Positions 35,167 through 43,526 of a stretch of DNA of 64,000 nucleotides are shown in pieces. The translations under genes were made by a program, and so were the position numbers. The notes beneath the pieces are model-generated. The model saw only the letters and a list, made by a program, of their open reading frames with translations, searched no databases and was not told the DNA's origin. This stretch comes from Bacillota bacterium (lineage in GTDB: Bacteria > Bacillota > Clostridia > Tissierellales > Sedimentibacteraceae): assembly GCA_023386345.1 (NCBI GenBank), contig JAEWJT010000015.1, forward strand, positions 124,001 through 188,000. Direction: 5' to 3'. The first letter of the stretch is position 1; each line of letters opens with the position of its first letter.

Positions 35167-36357
35167 TTATATTCCTAATTCTTCTTTACATTCTTTAAAT
35201 GCTTTAATTGCTAAGTCTAAGTCTTCTTTGCTATGTCCTGCAGAAATTTGAGTTCTTATTCTTGCTTTTCCTTTTGGAACTACTGGGAAGTAGAACCCTA
35301 CCACATATACGCCTTTTTCTAGCATTTTCTCAGCCATTTTTTGTGATAATACTGCATCACCTAACATAACTGGAACTATTGGGTGAACTGAATCTATTGT
35401 TTCAAGTCCTATTTCCTTTATTTTCTCTCTGAAATATTTTGTGTTTTCTTCTACCTTATCTCTGTACTTTGTGCTTGACATTAACATATCCAATACTTTT
35501 ATAGAAGCAGCAGCTATAGCTGGTGCCAATGTGTTTGAGAATAAATATGGACGTGAGCGTTGTCTTAATAAGTCAATTATTTCTTTTCTTCCGCTTGTAT
35601 ATCCGCCGCTTGCTCCGCCTAATGCTTTTCCTAATGTTCCTGTAATTATGTCAACTCTTCCCATAACATCATTGTACTCATGAGTTCCTCTACCCGTTTT
35701 TCCAACAAATCCAACAGCGTGTGAATCATCTACCATAACTAAGGCATTGTATTTTTCAGCTAAATCACAAACTCCTTTTAGGTTACAAATAATTCCGTCC
35801 ATTGAGAATACACCGTCAGTAGCTATAAGCTTTAATTTTGCTCCATCTTTTTCTGCTTGAATTAATTGAGCTTCTAAATCTTCCATGTTGTTATTTTTAT
35901 ATCTGTATTTTTTAGCCTTTGCAAGTCTAACTCCGTCGATAATACTTGCGTGGTTTAGCTCGTCACTAATTATTGCATCATCAGCTGTTGTTATAGTTTC
36001 AAATAGTCCTCCATTTGCATCAAAGCATGAAGAATATAAGATTGTGTCTTCCATTCCTAAGAATTCGCTTATTTTTTTCTCTAATTGTTTGTGTATATCT
36101 TGAGTTCCACAGATAAATCTAACTGAAGACAATCCATATCCCCAGTTGTCATAGCTTGCTTTCGCAGCTTCGATAAGTTCTTTGTTATCTGATAAACCTA
36201 AGTAGTTATTAGCACACATATTCAAAACGTTGTTTACCTTTGTTGTGCTGATTTTGCTGCTTTGAGGAGTTGTTATAACTCTTTCGTCTTTCCATAGTCC
36301 AGAGTCTTTTATTTCAGTCAATATTCCTTGAAAATGATTTTTATAATTATTATACAT
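35167..36357 (-). CDS. kbl: 2-amino-3-ketobutyrate coenzyme A ligase (glycine C-acetyltransferase)
   Basis: The 396-residue protein is an alpha-oxoamine synthase of normal Kbl length. It shows NVLNMCANNYLGLS near residue 45, RFICGTQDIHKQLE near 80, DDSHAVGFVGKTGRG near 205, and the PLP lysine in ITGTLGKALGGASGG near 240. It splits 2-amino-3-ketobutyrate with CoA into glycine and acetyl-CoA. The ATG at 36357 gives the canonical N terminus; the in-frame TTG at 36369 is too close to the AAAGGA site. It follows tdh by 41 bases, forming the threonine-to-glycine pathway. Confidence 0.93.
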   Translation of the reverse strand: MYNNYKNHFQGILTEIKDSGLWKDERVITTPQSSKISTTKVNNVLNMCANNYLGLSDNKELIEAAKASYDNWGYGLSSVRFICGTQDIHKQLEKKISEFLGMEDTILYSSCFDANGGLFETITTADDAIISDELNHASIIDGVRLAKAKKYRYKNNNMEDLEAQLIQAEKDGAKLKLIATDGVFSMDGIICNLKGVCDLAEKYNALVMVDDSHAVGFVGKTGRGTHEYNDVMGRVDIITGTLGKALGGASGGYTSGRKEIIDLLRQRSRPYLFSNTLAPAIAAASIKVLDMLMSSTKYRDKVEENTKYFREKIKEIGLETIDSVHPIVPVMLGDAVLSQKMAEKMLEKGVYVVGFYFPVVPKGKARIRTQISAGHSKEDLDLAIKAFKECKEELGI

Positions 36358-36398
36358 TATGTTTTTCAATCCTTTCTTGAATTAAATTTATAGTTTTA

Positions 36399-37436
36399 CT
36401 ATTTATCCCAGTTCAATATAATTTTTCCAGATTGTCCGCTCTTCATTATTTCAAATCCTTCTTTGAAGTCTTTGTAATCAAATCTGTGTGTTATAATTGG
36501 TGTTATATCTAAGCCTGATTGAACCATAGCATTCATTTTGTACCATGTTTCATACATTTCACGACCATAAATTCCTTTTAAGAATAATCCGCCGAATATT
36601 ATTCTATCCCAGTTCACCTGAGTGTCTGCAGATTGAATACCTAGAAGAGCTATCTTTCCTCCGTTTACCATACTGTCTATCATTTGGTTGAAAGCCATTC
36701 CGTTACCTGACATTTCAAGTCCTACATCGAAGCCCTCTACCATATTTAACTCATTCATGACAGCTTTTAAATCAGTGTTTTTAGTATTTACAGCTCTTGT
36801 AGCTCCCATTTTTCTTGCTAAATCAAGTCTATACTCATTTATATCTGTTATAACTACATTTCTTGCTCCAACGTGCTTTGAAATTGCAACTGCCATAATT
36901 CCAATTGGTCCAGCTCCTGTAATCAATACATCTTCTCCAACCATGTTAAATGATAAGGCAGTATGTGTCGCATTTCCAAATGGATCAAAGATACTGTAAA
37001 GTTCTTCCGGAACATCCTTTGAACATTTGAATAAGTTAGATGCAGGTATTGCAGCGTATTCAGCGAATATGCCGTCTCTGTTTACGCCTATGCCTATAGT
37101 GTGCTTGCAAAGGTGTTGGTGACCTCCACGGCAGTTTCTACATTTGCCACAAACTATATGTCCTTCTCCAGTTACTAAATCTCCTACCTTGTAGCCTTCT
37201 ACCAGTTTTCCTAATTCAACTATCTCACCAACATACTCATGTCCAATAGTCATTGGAGTTTTGATTGTGTTTTGAGACCACTTGTCCCATGTGTAAATGT
37301 GTATGTCTGTTCCACAAATAGCTGTTTTGCGAATTTTTACTAATACTTCATTGTCCTTGATTTTTGGTATCTCCACCTGTTCAAGCCATAATCCAGGTTC
37401 TGCATATTTTTTTACTAAAGCGTTCATTTTTGACAT
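36399..37436 (-). CDS. tdh: L-threonine 3-dehydrogenase
   Basis: The 345-residue protein is a zinc-dependent medium-chain dehydrogenase. The catalytic zinc site is in KTAICGTDIHIYTWDKW near residue 37 and GHEYVGEIVE near 65. The structural zinc cysteines are in CGKCRNCRGGHQHLCKHT near 97. The NAD-binding motif is GAGPIGIMAVAI near 172. The CGTDIHIY sequence is characteristic of threonine dehydrogenase. It oxidises threonine to 2-amino-3-ketobutyrate for Kbl. GGAGG precedes the ATG. The promoter is at 37525-37553. The glycine formed can enter the glycine cleavage operon nearby. Confidence 0.93.
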   Translation of the reverse strand: MSKMNALVKKYAEPGLWLEQVEIPKIKDNEVLVKIRKTAICGTDIHIYTWDKWSQNTIKTPMTIGHEYVGEIVELGKLVEGYKVGDLVTGEGHIVCGKCRNCRGGHQHLCKHTIGIGVNRDGIFAEYAAIPASNLFKCSKDVPEELYSIFDPFGNATHTALSFNMVGEDVLITGAGPIGIMAVAISKHVGARNVVITDINEYRLDLARKMGATRAVNTKNTDLKAVMNELNMVEGFDVGLEMSGNGMAFNQMIDSMVNGGKIALLGIQSADTQVNWDRIIFGGLFLKGIYGREMYETWYKMNAMVQSGLDITPIITHRFDYKDFKEGFEIMKSGQSGKIILNWDK

Positions 37437-37524
37437 ATAAATACCTCCATTGCACCGTTTTTGGTGATATAAATTTATGAGTGGATATTCCTACATTTCA
37501 CTTGTTTAAATTCCAATTAAATTT

Positions 37525-37553
37525 ATAATACTATTTTTTCATAATACTGTCAA
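37525..37553 (-). promoter_or_regulatory. Sigma-A promoter of tdh-kbl
   Basis: On the minus strand TTGACA (37548-37553) and TATTAT (37525-37530) are separated by 17 bases (GTATTATGAAAAAATAG). It lies about 90 bases upstream of tdh. Confidence 0.75.
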
Positions 37554-37620
37554 GCATATTAAAACAATTTTTTTGATATGTGTTTGTTCTGCGGACATAT
37601 AAGCCGTTTTTGTAGACAAA

Positions 37621-37728
37621 TTAAAATTTTATCTTACCAGATATTATTCTTGCCCCTTTAAATCCAAAGTGATATAATTCATCTGCAACACAATTTAATA
37701 AGTCAGCAATATTTGAAGATTTTTCAAA
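37621..37728 (-). pseudogene. Orphan C-terminal coding fragment
   Basis: A 35-codon open stretch without a start codon reads FEKSSNIADLLNCVADELYH and ends FGFKGARIISGKIKF then stop. The sequence has a protein-like composition and an amphipathic helix, which random AT-rich spacer rarely shows. It lies upstream of the tdh promoter and is not linked to a frame further upstream. I do not recognise the family; it looks like the 3' end of a lost gene. Confidence 0.35.
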
Positions 37729-37813
37729 TTAAATACAAAGGCAATATATTCTTAGTAATAGTCTTTGTTTCTTCTTAACTAATCAATTAAAAAATTAATT
37801 GGAGGAATTTATT

Positions 37814-38674
37814 ATGTGGATTATGTTTGCATTTGCTTCGGCAATATTCGCAGGATTAACTGCAATACTTGCAAAAGTTGGTATAAAAGATACAGACTCT
37901 AATGTGGCAACAGCTCTAAGAACAATTATAGTATTAATTTTTTCGTGGATCATGGTATTCGTTGTAGGAAGTCAATATCAAATATCGAATATTGGCAATA
38001 CAACATTTATTTTTCTTATATTGTCCGGTGTTTCCACAGGGGCTTCTTGGTTATGCTATTTTAAAGCGTTGAAAATTGGAGATGTGAACAAAGTTACACC
38101 GATTGACAAGTCTAGTACAATACTCTCCATGATTATGGCATTCTTTTTCTTAGGAGAAAAAATTACATTAATTAAAGTCATTGCAATGTTTTTTATAGGT
38201 ATAGGAACTTATATGATGATTCAAAAGAAAGAAAATACAAGTTCAGAACATAAGAATAAATCATGGTTTTTTTATGCCTTAGGCTCTGCTGTTTTTTCAA
38301 GTCTTACATCTATACTTGGAAAAGTAGGTATAGAAGGAATTGACTCAACTCTGGGTACAGCAATACGAACAATAGTTGTACTAATTATGGCATGGATAGT
38401 TGTTTTTGTAACAGGCAAGCAAAATTCAATAACAAAAATAGATAGGCGCAGCTTGTTTTTTTTAGTTTTATCAGGCTTTGCTACAGGAGTTTCGTGGCTT
38501 TGCTATTATAGGGCATTGCAGACAGGCCCAGCAAGTATAGTAGTTCCGATTGATAAATTGAGCATACTTATTACTGTAGCCTTTTCTTATGTATTTTTTA
38601 AGGAAAAGCTTAATAAAAAGTCTGCTATTGGATTAGGGCTGTTACTTTTAGGAACTTTTTCTCTACTACTTTGA
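37814..38674 (+). CDS. EamA-family transporter with strongly similar halves
   Basis: The 286-residue protein has ten predicted membrane helices in two EamA repeats. Corresponding segments of the halves are very alike: AGLTAILAKVGIKDTDS against SSLTSILGKVGIEGIDS, and STGASWLCYFKALKIG against ATGVSWLCYYRALQTG, both followed by a PIDK motif. It is a drug/metabolite-type exporter of unknown cargo. The ATG at 37814 follows GGAGG by 7 bases; the frame is open to a TTG overlapping that site. It is monocistronic with a strong terminator at 38703-38749. Confidence 0.87.
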   Translation: MWIMFAFASAIFAGLTAILAKVGIKDTDSNVATALRTIIVLIFSWIMVFVVGSQYQISNIGNTTFIFLILSGVSTGASWLCYFKALKIGDVNKVTPIDKSSTILSMIMAFFFLGEKITLIKVIAMFFIGIGTYMMIQKKENTSSEHKNKSWFFYALGSAVFSSLTSILGKVGIEGIDSTLGTAIRTIVVLIMAWIVVFVTGKQNSITKIDRRSLFFLVLSGFATGVSWLCYYRALQTGPASIVVPIDKLSILITVAFSYVFFKEKLNKKSAIGLGLLLLGTFSLLL

Positions 38675-38702
38675 TATCTCTATGAAACTATGATTATCAT
38701 AG

Positions 38703-38749
38703 AAAAAAGCTATTATAAAATAAATTTATTTTATAATAGCTTTTTAAAA
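38703..38749. terminator. Bidirectional intrinsic terminator
   Basis: AAAAAGCTATTATAAAATA pairs perfectly with TATTTTATAATAGCTTTTT around a 4-base AATT centre. It serves the EamA gene and the convergent rubrerythrin gene. Confidence 0.85.
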
Positions 38750-38754
38750 TAATA

Positions 38755-39294
38755 TTAATAATTTTTAGCTAATATTTGGAAAAATGCTTGTGGATGGTCG
38801 CAAATTGGACATTTTCCTGGAGCTTTTTCTCCCTCATGTATAAAGCCGCAATTAGCACATTGCCATACAACTTTTTCATCTTTTTGGAATACTTTGTTGC
38901 CTTCAATATTGCTAAGAAGTGCTAGATATCTTTCTTCATGCTCTTTTTCAATTTTAGCAACACCCTCAAAAAGACGAGCTATGTCATTAAAGCCTTCTTC
39001 TTTTGCTTCTTTTGCAAACTTTGCATACATATCAGTCCATTCATAATTCTCGCCTGCAGCTGCATCCTTTAAATTTGTCATAGTATCAGCGATACCATCA
39101 TGTAAAAGCTTGAACCATATTTTAGCATGCTCTTTTTCGTTATGTGCTGTTTCTTCAAATAGTGCGGCTATTTGCTCATACCCTTCTTTTTTAGCCTTTG
39201 AAGCATAAAAAGTGTACTTGTTTCTAGCCATTGATTCTCCAGCAAAAGCTGACATTAAATTTGCCTCTGTTCTTGATCCTTTTAAATCTTTCAT
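38755..39294 (-). CDS. rbr: Rubrerythrin
   Basis: The 179-residue protein starts MKDLKGSRTEANLMSAFAGE. The ferritin-like di-iron domain (1-140) has the ligand motifs NEKEHAKIW near residue 51 and IEKEHEERY near 124. The C-terminal rubredoxin domain has CANCGFIHEG and CPICDHP. It reduces hydrogen peroxide in anaerobes using electrons from rubredoxin-type partners. The ATG at 39294 lies 8 bases after GGAGG; an in-frame ATG at 39309 overlaps that site. It has its own promoter (39427-39455) and a leader of about 125 bases with a palindrome. Confidence 0.93.
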   Translation of the reverse strand: MKDLKGSRTEANLMSAFAGESMARNKYTFYASKAKKEGYEQIAALFEETAHNEKEHAKIWFKLLHDGIADTMTNLKDAAAGENYEWTDMYAKFAKEAKEEGFNDIARLFEGVAKIEKEHEERYLALLSNIEGNKVFQKDEKVVWQCANCGFIHEGEKAPGKCPICDHPQAFFQILAKNY

Positions 39295-39361
39295 AATAAT
39301 TACCTCCATTGATTTTATTTATTTTTTAGTTATTTAAACTTGCTGTAAAAAACATTGTTTT

Positions 39362-39379
39362 ATCAAGCAGGTGCTTGAT
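39362..39379. promoter_or_regulatory. 18-bp dyad in the rubrerythrin leader
   Basis: ATCAAGCA-GG-TGCTTGAT is a perfect 8-bp inverted repeat about 48 bases downstream of the -10 box of the rubrerythrin promoter. It could be a repressor operator or a leader hairpin. It does not match the PerR box as I know it. Confidence 0.45.
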
Positions 39380-39426
39380 TTATGAGTTTATGGATTATTA
39401 TATTAATGTTAGTATTACTTGTAAAA

Positions 39427-39455
39427 AATATATAATAATATAAGCTAAAAGTCAA
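39427..39455 (-). promoter_or_regulatory. Sigma-A promoter of rubrerythrin
   Basis: On the minus strand TTGACT (39450-39455) and TATATT (39427-39432) have a 17-base spacer. Confidence 0.65.
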
Positions 39456-39519
39456 GATGAAAAATTTTGAAATTCCAAAAAATTTTATCTTTTACATTAA
39501 TAACAGCTACTAGCTATTT

Positions 39520-39645
39520 TAAAAATAGATTGTAGTTGTGCTATAAAAGTGTATACTGAATTGTATAATTTATTCAAAATATATACCAATTTTTACTACA
39601 AATACTCATAAACCCAAGTTTAAAGCTTGGGTTTATTTATTTTCA
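39520..39645 (+). repeat. Intergenic repeat with promoter and terminator, copy 1 (possible small RNA)
   Basis: AAAAATAGATTGTAG, a -10-like TATACT at 39552 and GAATTGTATAATTTATT recur at 58380-58510 in the same orientation. The -35 TTGTAG is 16 bases from TATACT. About 50 bases after it lies a hairpin AAACCCAAG/CTTGGGTTT followed by ATTTATTTT (39610-39640). The unit could encode an RNA of roughly 80 nt or be a mobile-element relic. The hairpin lies next to the 3' end of lplA. Confidence 0.5.
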
Positions 39646-39669
39646 TTATAGTCTTAACTTATCGAAAGA

Positions 39670-40656
39670 CTATATATCTAAATTATTTATAAAACTATTT
39701 ATGTCATTCCTTATATCATCAGGCATAGCTTGAGTTTGTTTTTCACAGATTTTTGACATGGCTTCCTTAGACAGTTTAGAGCCTACAAAGCCAGAACTAA
39801 AATCTTCAAACAATCCCGTATCCATAGCATCAGTATATACCTGCATATCAGTAATTATACCATTTTTTAATGATAATGCTATTTCTATCTCACCCCATGC
39901 AAATCTGTCTGAGAATGATATGTCAAATTTAGGACTCTTGCCGTATATCCAATCCCAAGAGGAATATTTATCTTGCAGGTTCAATATATCTAAATTGTTG
40001 CCATCATATACCATGTATTTTGATATGCTGCCATAGAGGGTTTCAAAGCTTCTTTTTAGTGCATTTGCCAGTCTGTAGATACTTATATCCTTATCTACAT
40101 CTGCAATATTTGTTACTCTTGATCTTACAGAGTCAATCCCCTTTGATTCGATTTTTTTCTTTGAGGGATTTAGATATACAGATAGCTTCTCCAAATCAGA
40201 ATTTACCAGCAAGGTTCCATGATGGTAAGCCTTATTATCTTTAAAATAATATGCGTGACCAGAAAACTTTTTGCCACCTATAAGCATATCATTTCTTCCC
40301 GAGAATTCAGCATTTATGTTAAAATACTTCAGTGAATTTTTCAGAACTGACAATTGCTTTTCCATATTATAATTATTCTTGTACATAATAAAGGTAAAAT
40401 TTAAATTTCCCAAATCATGATAAACAGCACCGCCTCCGGATAAACGCCTTGCAAGCTTTCCTCCGTTATTTTCAAGCTTTTCATAATCACACTCTTTCCA
40501 AGCATTTTGATTTCTGCCGATAACTACAGTATTGTTATTCTGCCAAAGATAAAGTATAAGCTCATCGGGTTTTATCGTGTTAAACAAGTATTCTTCTAAC
40601 GCTAAATTATACCAAGGATTGTCATAACTAGATTCTATTAATATCGGTTTAATCAT
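39670..40656 (-). CDS. lplA: Lipoate-protein ligase A
   Basis: The 328-residue protein shows the LplA signature: YNLALEEYLF near residue 17, LYLWQNNNTVVIGRNQN near 40, RRLSGGGAVYHDLGNLNFTF near 75, and GKKFSGHAYYF near 128 with the catalytic lysine region. A C-terminal accessory domain is present (residues 250-328). It attaches lipoate to the H protein (GcvH) via lipoyl-AMP. It overlaps the end of lpdA by 4 bases (ATGA) and is the last gene of the glycine cleavage operon. Confidence 0.92.
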   Translation of the reverse strand: MIKPILIESSYDNPWYNLALEEYLFNTIKPDELILYLWQNNNTVVIGRNQNAWKECDYEKLENNGGKLARRLSGGGAVYHDLGNLNFTFIMYKNNYNMEKQLSVLKNSLKYFNINAEFSGRNDMLIGGKKFSGHAYYFKDNKAYHHGTLLVNSDLEKLSVYLNPSKKKIESKGIDSVRSRVTNIADVDKDISIYRLANALKRSFETLYGSISKYMVYDGNNLDILNLQDKYSSWDWIYGKSPKFDISFSDRFAWGEIEIALSLKNGIITDMQVYTDAMDTGLFEDFSSGFVGSKLSKEAMSKICEKQTQAMPDDIRNDINSFINNLDI

Positions 40657-42059
40657 AATTTTCTCCTTGGCAGAGCATGTATAGCCTGTTCTGATACTGC
40701 AAGTGAAGCCTCTTGAAAAGCCTCAGACAGAGTAGGATGTGCATGAATTGTTTCTTTTATATCATCTACTGTCAGACCATTTTGTATAGCTAAGGCCGCC
40801 TCATGTATTAAATCACTTGCACTTGGTCCAAGAATATGGACACCTATAAGTTTCTTAGTTCTATTATCAGCTAAAACTTTTATTAGTCCGTCTCCCTCAC
40901 TGATAGTTTGAGCCTTACAGTTTGCTGCAAAATTAAATTTTCCTACAGAGTAATCTATTTCTCTATTTTTAGCTTCTTCTTCCGTAAGTCCTACTGAGGA
41001 TAGCTCAGGGAATGTGAAAACACAAGCTGGTACGCAGTCATAATTTACACTTGAATTTATTCCGTGCATATTTTCTACAGCAACCTTTCCCTCATCCGAA
41101 GCAAGGTGTGCAAGCATTTGACCGCCTATAACATCACCGATAGCGTATATGTTTGGAACGGAGCTTTCAAAGATATTATTAACCTTAATTCCTTTGGAAT
41201 CATATTCAATACCTGTTTTTTCAATATCCAATCCATCGATGTTTATACTTCTGCCTGTCGCCATTAAAACTAAATCTGCAGTATATTCTATTAATTTACC
41301 GTTGTTATCAGCAATCAATTTTAATTTATCATTATCTGTCTGCTCGATTTTTTTGACAGCTGTGCTAGCGTTTATTTTTATGTTCTTTTTCTTCAAATAT
41401 ATAGCTAATCTTTTTACCATTTCTTCATCAAGCATAGGAAGTATTCTAGGAGCATACTCAATGACTGTTACATTAGCTCCAAACGAAGCGAATATTCCGG
41501 CAAACTCTATCCCGATAACTCCACCGCCTATAATTACTATATCATTAGGAATATAATCAAGATTTAATGCTTCATTGCTTGTTATGACATTCGGAAAATC
41601 AATACCCTCGATAGGTAGTTTGGACGCCTTTGAGCCAGTAGCTATAATAATCTTTTTTGCTGATATCGTAGCTTTTGTACCCTCTCCAGTTACATATTCG
41701 ACTGTGTTTTTGTCAATGAAGCTTGCTTTTCCGTATATAACTTCAATGTTAAAGCCTTTAAGTAGCTGTTCTACACCAGTTCTTAGTCCATCTGATATAC
41801 TATTTTTTCTTTGCTGAACTTTTTCCATATTTACAGAGTATTCAGATATACTTATTCCAAAATCATCTGATTTTTTTATGGTATTTAAAACCTCTGCATT
41901 TTTATACAAAGCCTTGGTTGCTATACAGCCTCTGTTAAGGCATGTACCCCCAACCTTATCTTCTTCTATCAGCGTAACATTATCACCTAATTGAGAGGCA
42001 CGGATGGCTGCAACATAGCCACCCGGTCCTCCGCCTATAATCAATAAATCTTTATCCAT
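40653..42059 (-). CDS. lpdA: Dihydrolipoyl dehydrogenase (glycine cleavage L protein)
   Basis: The 468-residue protein has the FAD motif IIGGGPGGYVAAIRA at residues 7-21, the redox disulfide GGTCLNRGCIATKAL near 38, the NAD-binding IIGGGVIGIEFAGIFASFG near 175, and the C-terminal HAHPTLSEAFQEA with the His-Glu pair near 443. It reoxidises the dihydrolipoyl arm of GcvH using NAD. There is no fused lipoyl domain. It starts 2 bases after gcvPB and is in the gcv operon, so it serves this complex. Confidence 0.93.
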   Translation of the reverse strand: MDKDLLIIGGGPGGYVAAIRASQLGDNVTLIEEDKVGGTCLNRGCIATKALYKNAEVLNTIKKSDDFGISISEYSVNMEKVQQRKNSISDGLRTGVEQLLKGFNIEVIYGKASFIDKNTVEYVTGEGTKATISAKKIIIATGSKASKLPIEGIDFPNVITSNEALNLDYIPNDIVIIGGGVIGIEFAGIFASFGANVTVIEYAPRILPMLDEEMVKRLAIYLKKKNIKINASTAVKKIEQTDNDKLKLIADNNGKLIEYTADLVLMATGRSINIDGLDIEKTGIEYDSKGIKVNNIFESSVPNIYAIGDVIGGQMLAHLASDEGKVAVENMHGINSSVNYDCVPACVFTFPELSSVGLTEEEAKNREIDYSVGKFNFAANCKAQTISEGDGLIKVLADNRTKKLIGVHILGPSASDLIHEAALAIQNGLTVDDIKETIHAHPTLSEAFQEASLAVSEQAIHALPRRKL

Positions 42060-42061
42060 AT

Positions 42062-43525
42062 CTATACCTGCTCTTTTTCGTATTTTAAGACAGGCTTTCT
42101 CGCTGCAAGAGCTTCATCCAGCCTCGAAATAACAGTATTGTGAGGAGCAGTTTTTACTATTTCCGGATTATCGATAACATCTTTAGCTATTTGTCTTAAT
42201 ACAGCTATAAATTCATCCAAAGTTTCCTTGCTTTCACATTCTGTCGGCTCTATCATTAATGCCTCCGGAACTATCAATGGGAAATATATAGTAGGAGGAT
42301 GATATCCAAAATCTAAAAGGCGCTTAGCAATATCTAATGTCGATACACCTTTTTCTTTTTGCCATTTTCCAGAAAATACGCACTCGTGCATGCAGACTCT
42401 ATCAAAAGGTAAGTAATATACGTCTTTTAATTTCTCAGCTATATAATTTGCATTTATAACTGCTGTTTCTGATGCTTCTCTAAGTCCTGCAGCTCCCATA
42501 CTAAGTATATAGGTATATGCTCTAACTATAACACCGAAATTACTGTAGAAAGACCTTACCTTGCCGATAGACTGTGGTCTATCATAGTCCAAAAAGAATT
42601 CAGTATCATTTTTGCACACTACAGGAGCAGGTAAAAATGGTATCAAATCTTTTTTTACTCCAACAGGTCCTGCACCCGGTCCGCCGCCTCCGTGAGGAGT
42701 ACTGAAAGTTTTATGAAGGTTAAGATGCACAACGTCAAAACCCATGTCTCCAGGTCTGGCAATTCCCATTATAGCATTTGCATTTGCACCATCATAATAC
42801 AACAGTCCTCCTGCTTTATGAACAACATCTGCAATTTCCAATATATTTACATCAAATAACCCAAGCGTGTTAGGATTTGTCAGCATAAGTCCGGCTATTT
42901 CATCACTCATAACACTTTTCAGGTGTTCTAAGTCAACGCCACCTTGCTCATTTGATTTTATCTCTATTATATCAAATCCTGCAACAGCACATGATGCAGG
43001 GTTTGTTCCGTGTGCTGAATCAGGTATTATAATTTTATTCCTTTTTGTCTCACCTCTGCTCATATGATAAGATTTTATTATCATAAGTCCTGTCATTTCT
43101 CCGTGAGATCCTGCGGCAGGCTGTAAAGTAAATTTATCCATACCAGTTATTTCAGATAAGTAAGTGTCAAGATTGTACATCAGCTCTAATGCTCCCTGTA
43201 CACTGACTTCGGACTGATAAGGGTGAATTTTTGCAAATCCGTCAAATCTAGCAACTTGCTCGTTTATCTTTGGATTGTACTTCATTGTACAGCTTCCTAG
43301 AGGATAAAAACCTGAGTCTACGCCATGGTTTCGTCTGGAAAGCTGAGTGAAATGACGTACAGCATCTAATTCGCTTACTTCCGGTAATTCAGCAGGGTTT
43401 TTTCTGATATATCTGTCATCTAAAAGCTCATCTAAGGATATTTCAGGCACATCACATTCAGGAAGTGAATATGCTTTACGTCCGGGTTTGCTTATCTCAA
43501 ATATCAATGCTTTTTCTTTTATCAT
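42062..43525 (-). CDS. gcvPB: Glycine dehydrogenase (decarboxylating) subunit 2
   Basis: The 487-residue protein is the C-terminal half of the P protein. It has the PLP lysine in LNLHKTFSTPHGGGGPGAGP near residue 275, FYPLGSCTMKYNPK near 78, and MLTNPNTLG near 215. With GcvPA it decarboxylates glycine and loads the aminomethyl group on the lipoyl arm of GcvH. The ATG at 43525 was chosen; it overlaps the gcvPA stop region (TAGTATG), showing translational coupling. The two-subunit form is typical of Firmicutes. Confidence 0.94.
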   Translation of the reverse strand: MIKEKALIFEISKPGRKAYSLPECDVPEISLDELLDDRYIRKNPAELPEVSELDAVRHFTQLSRRNHGVDSGFYPLGSCTMKYNPKINEQVARFDGFAKIHPYQSEVSVQGALELMYNLDTYLSEITGMDKFTLQPAAGSHGEMTGLMIIKSYHMSRGETKRNKIIIPDSAHGTNPASCAVAGFDIIEIKSNEQGGVDLEHLKSVMSDEIAGLMLTNPNTLGLFDVNILEIADVVHKAGGLLYYDGANANAIMGIARPGDMGFDVVHLNLHKTFSTPHGGGGPGAGPVGVKKDLIPFLPAPVVCKNDTEFFLDYDRPQSIGKVRSFYSNFGVIVRAYTYILSMGAAGLREASETAVINANYIAEKLKDVYYLPFDRVCMHECVFSGKWQKEKGVSTLDIAKRLLDFGYHPPTIYFPLIVPEALMIEPTECESKETLDEFIAVLRQIAKDVIDNPEIVKTAPHNTVISRLDEALAARKPVLKYEKEQV

Positions 43526-43526
43526 A

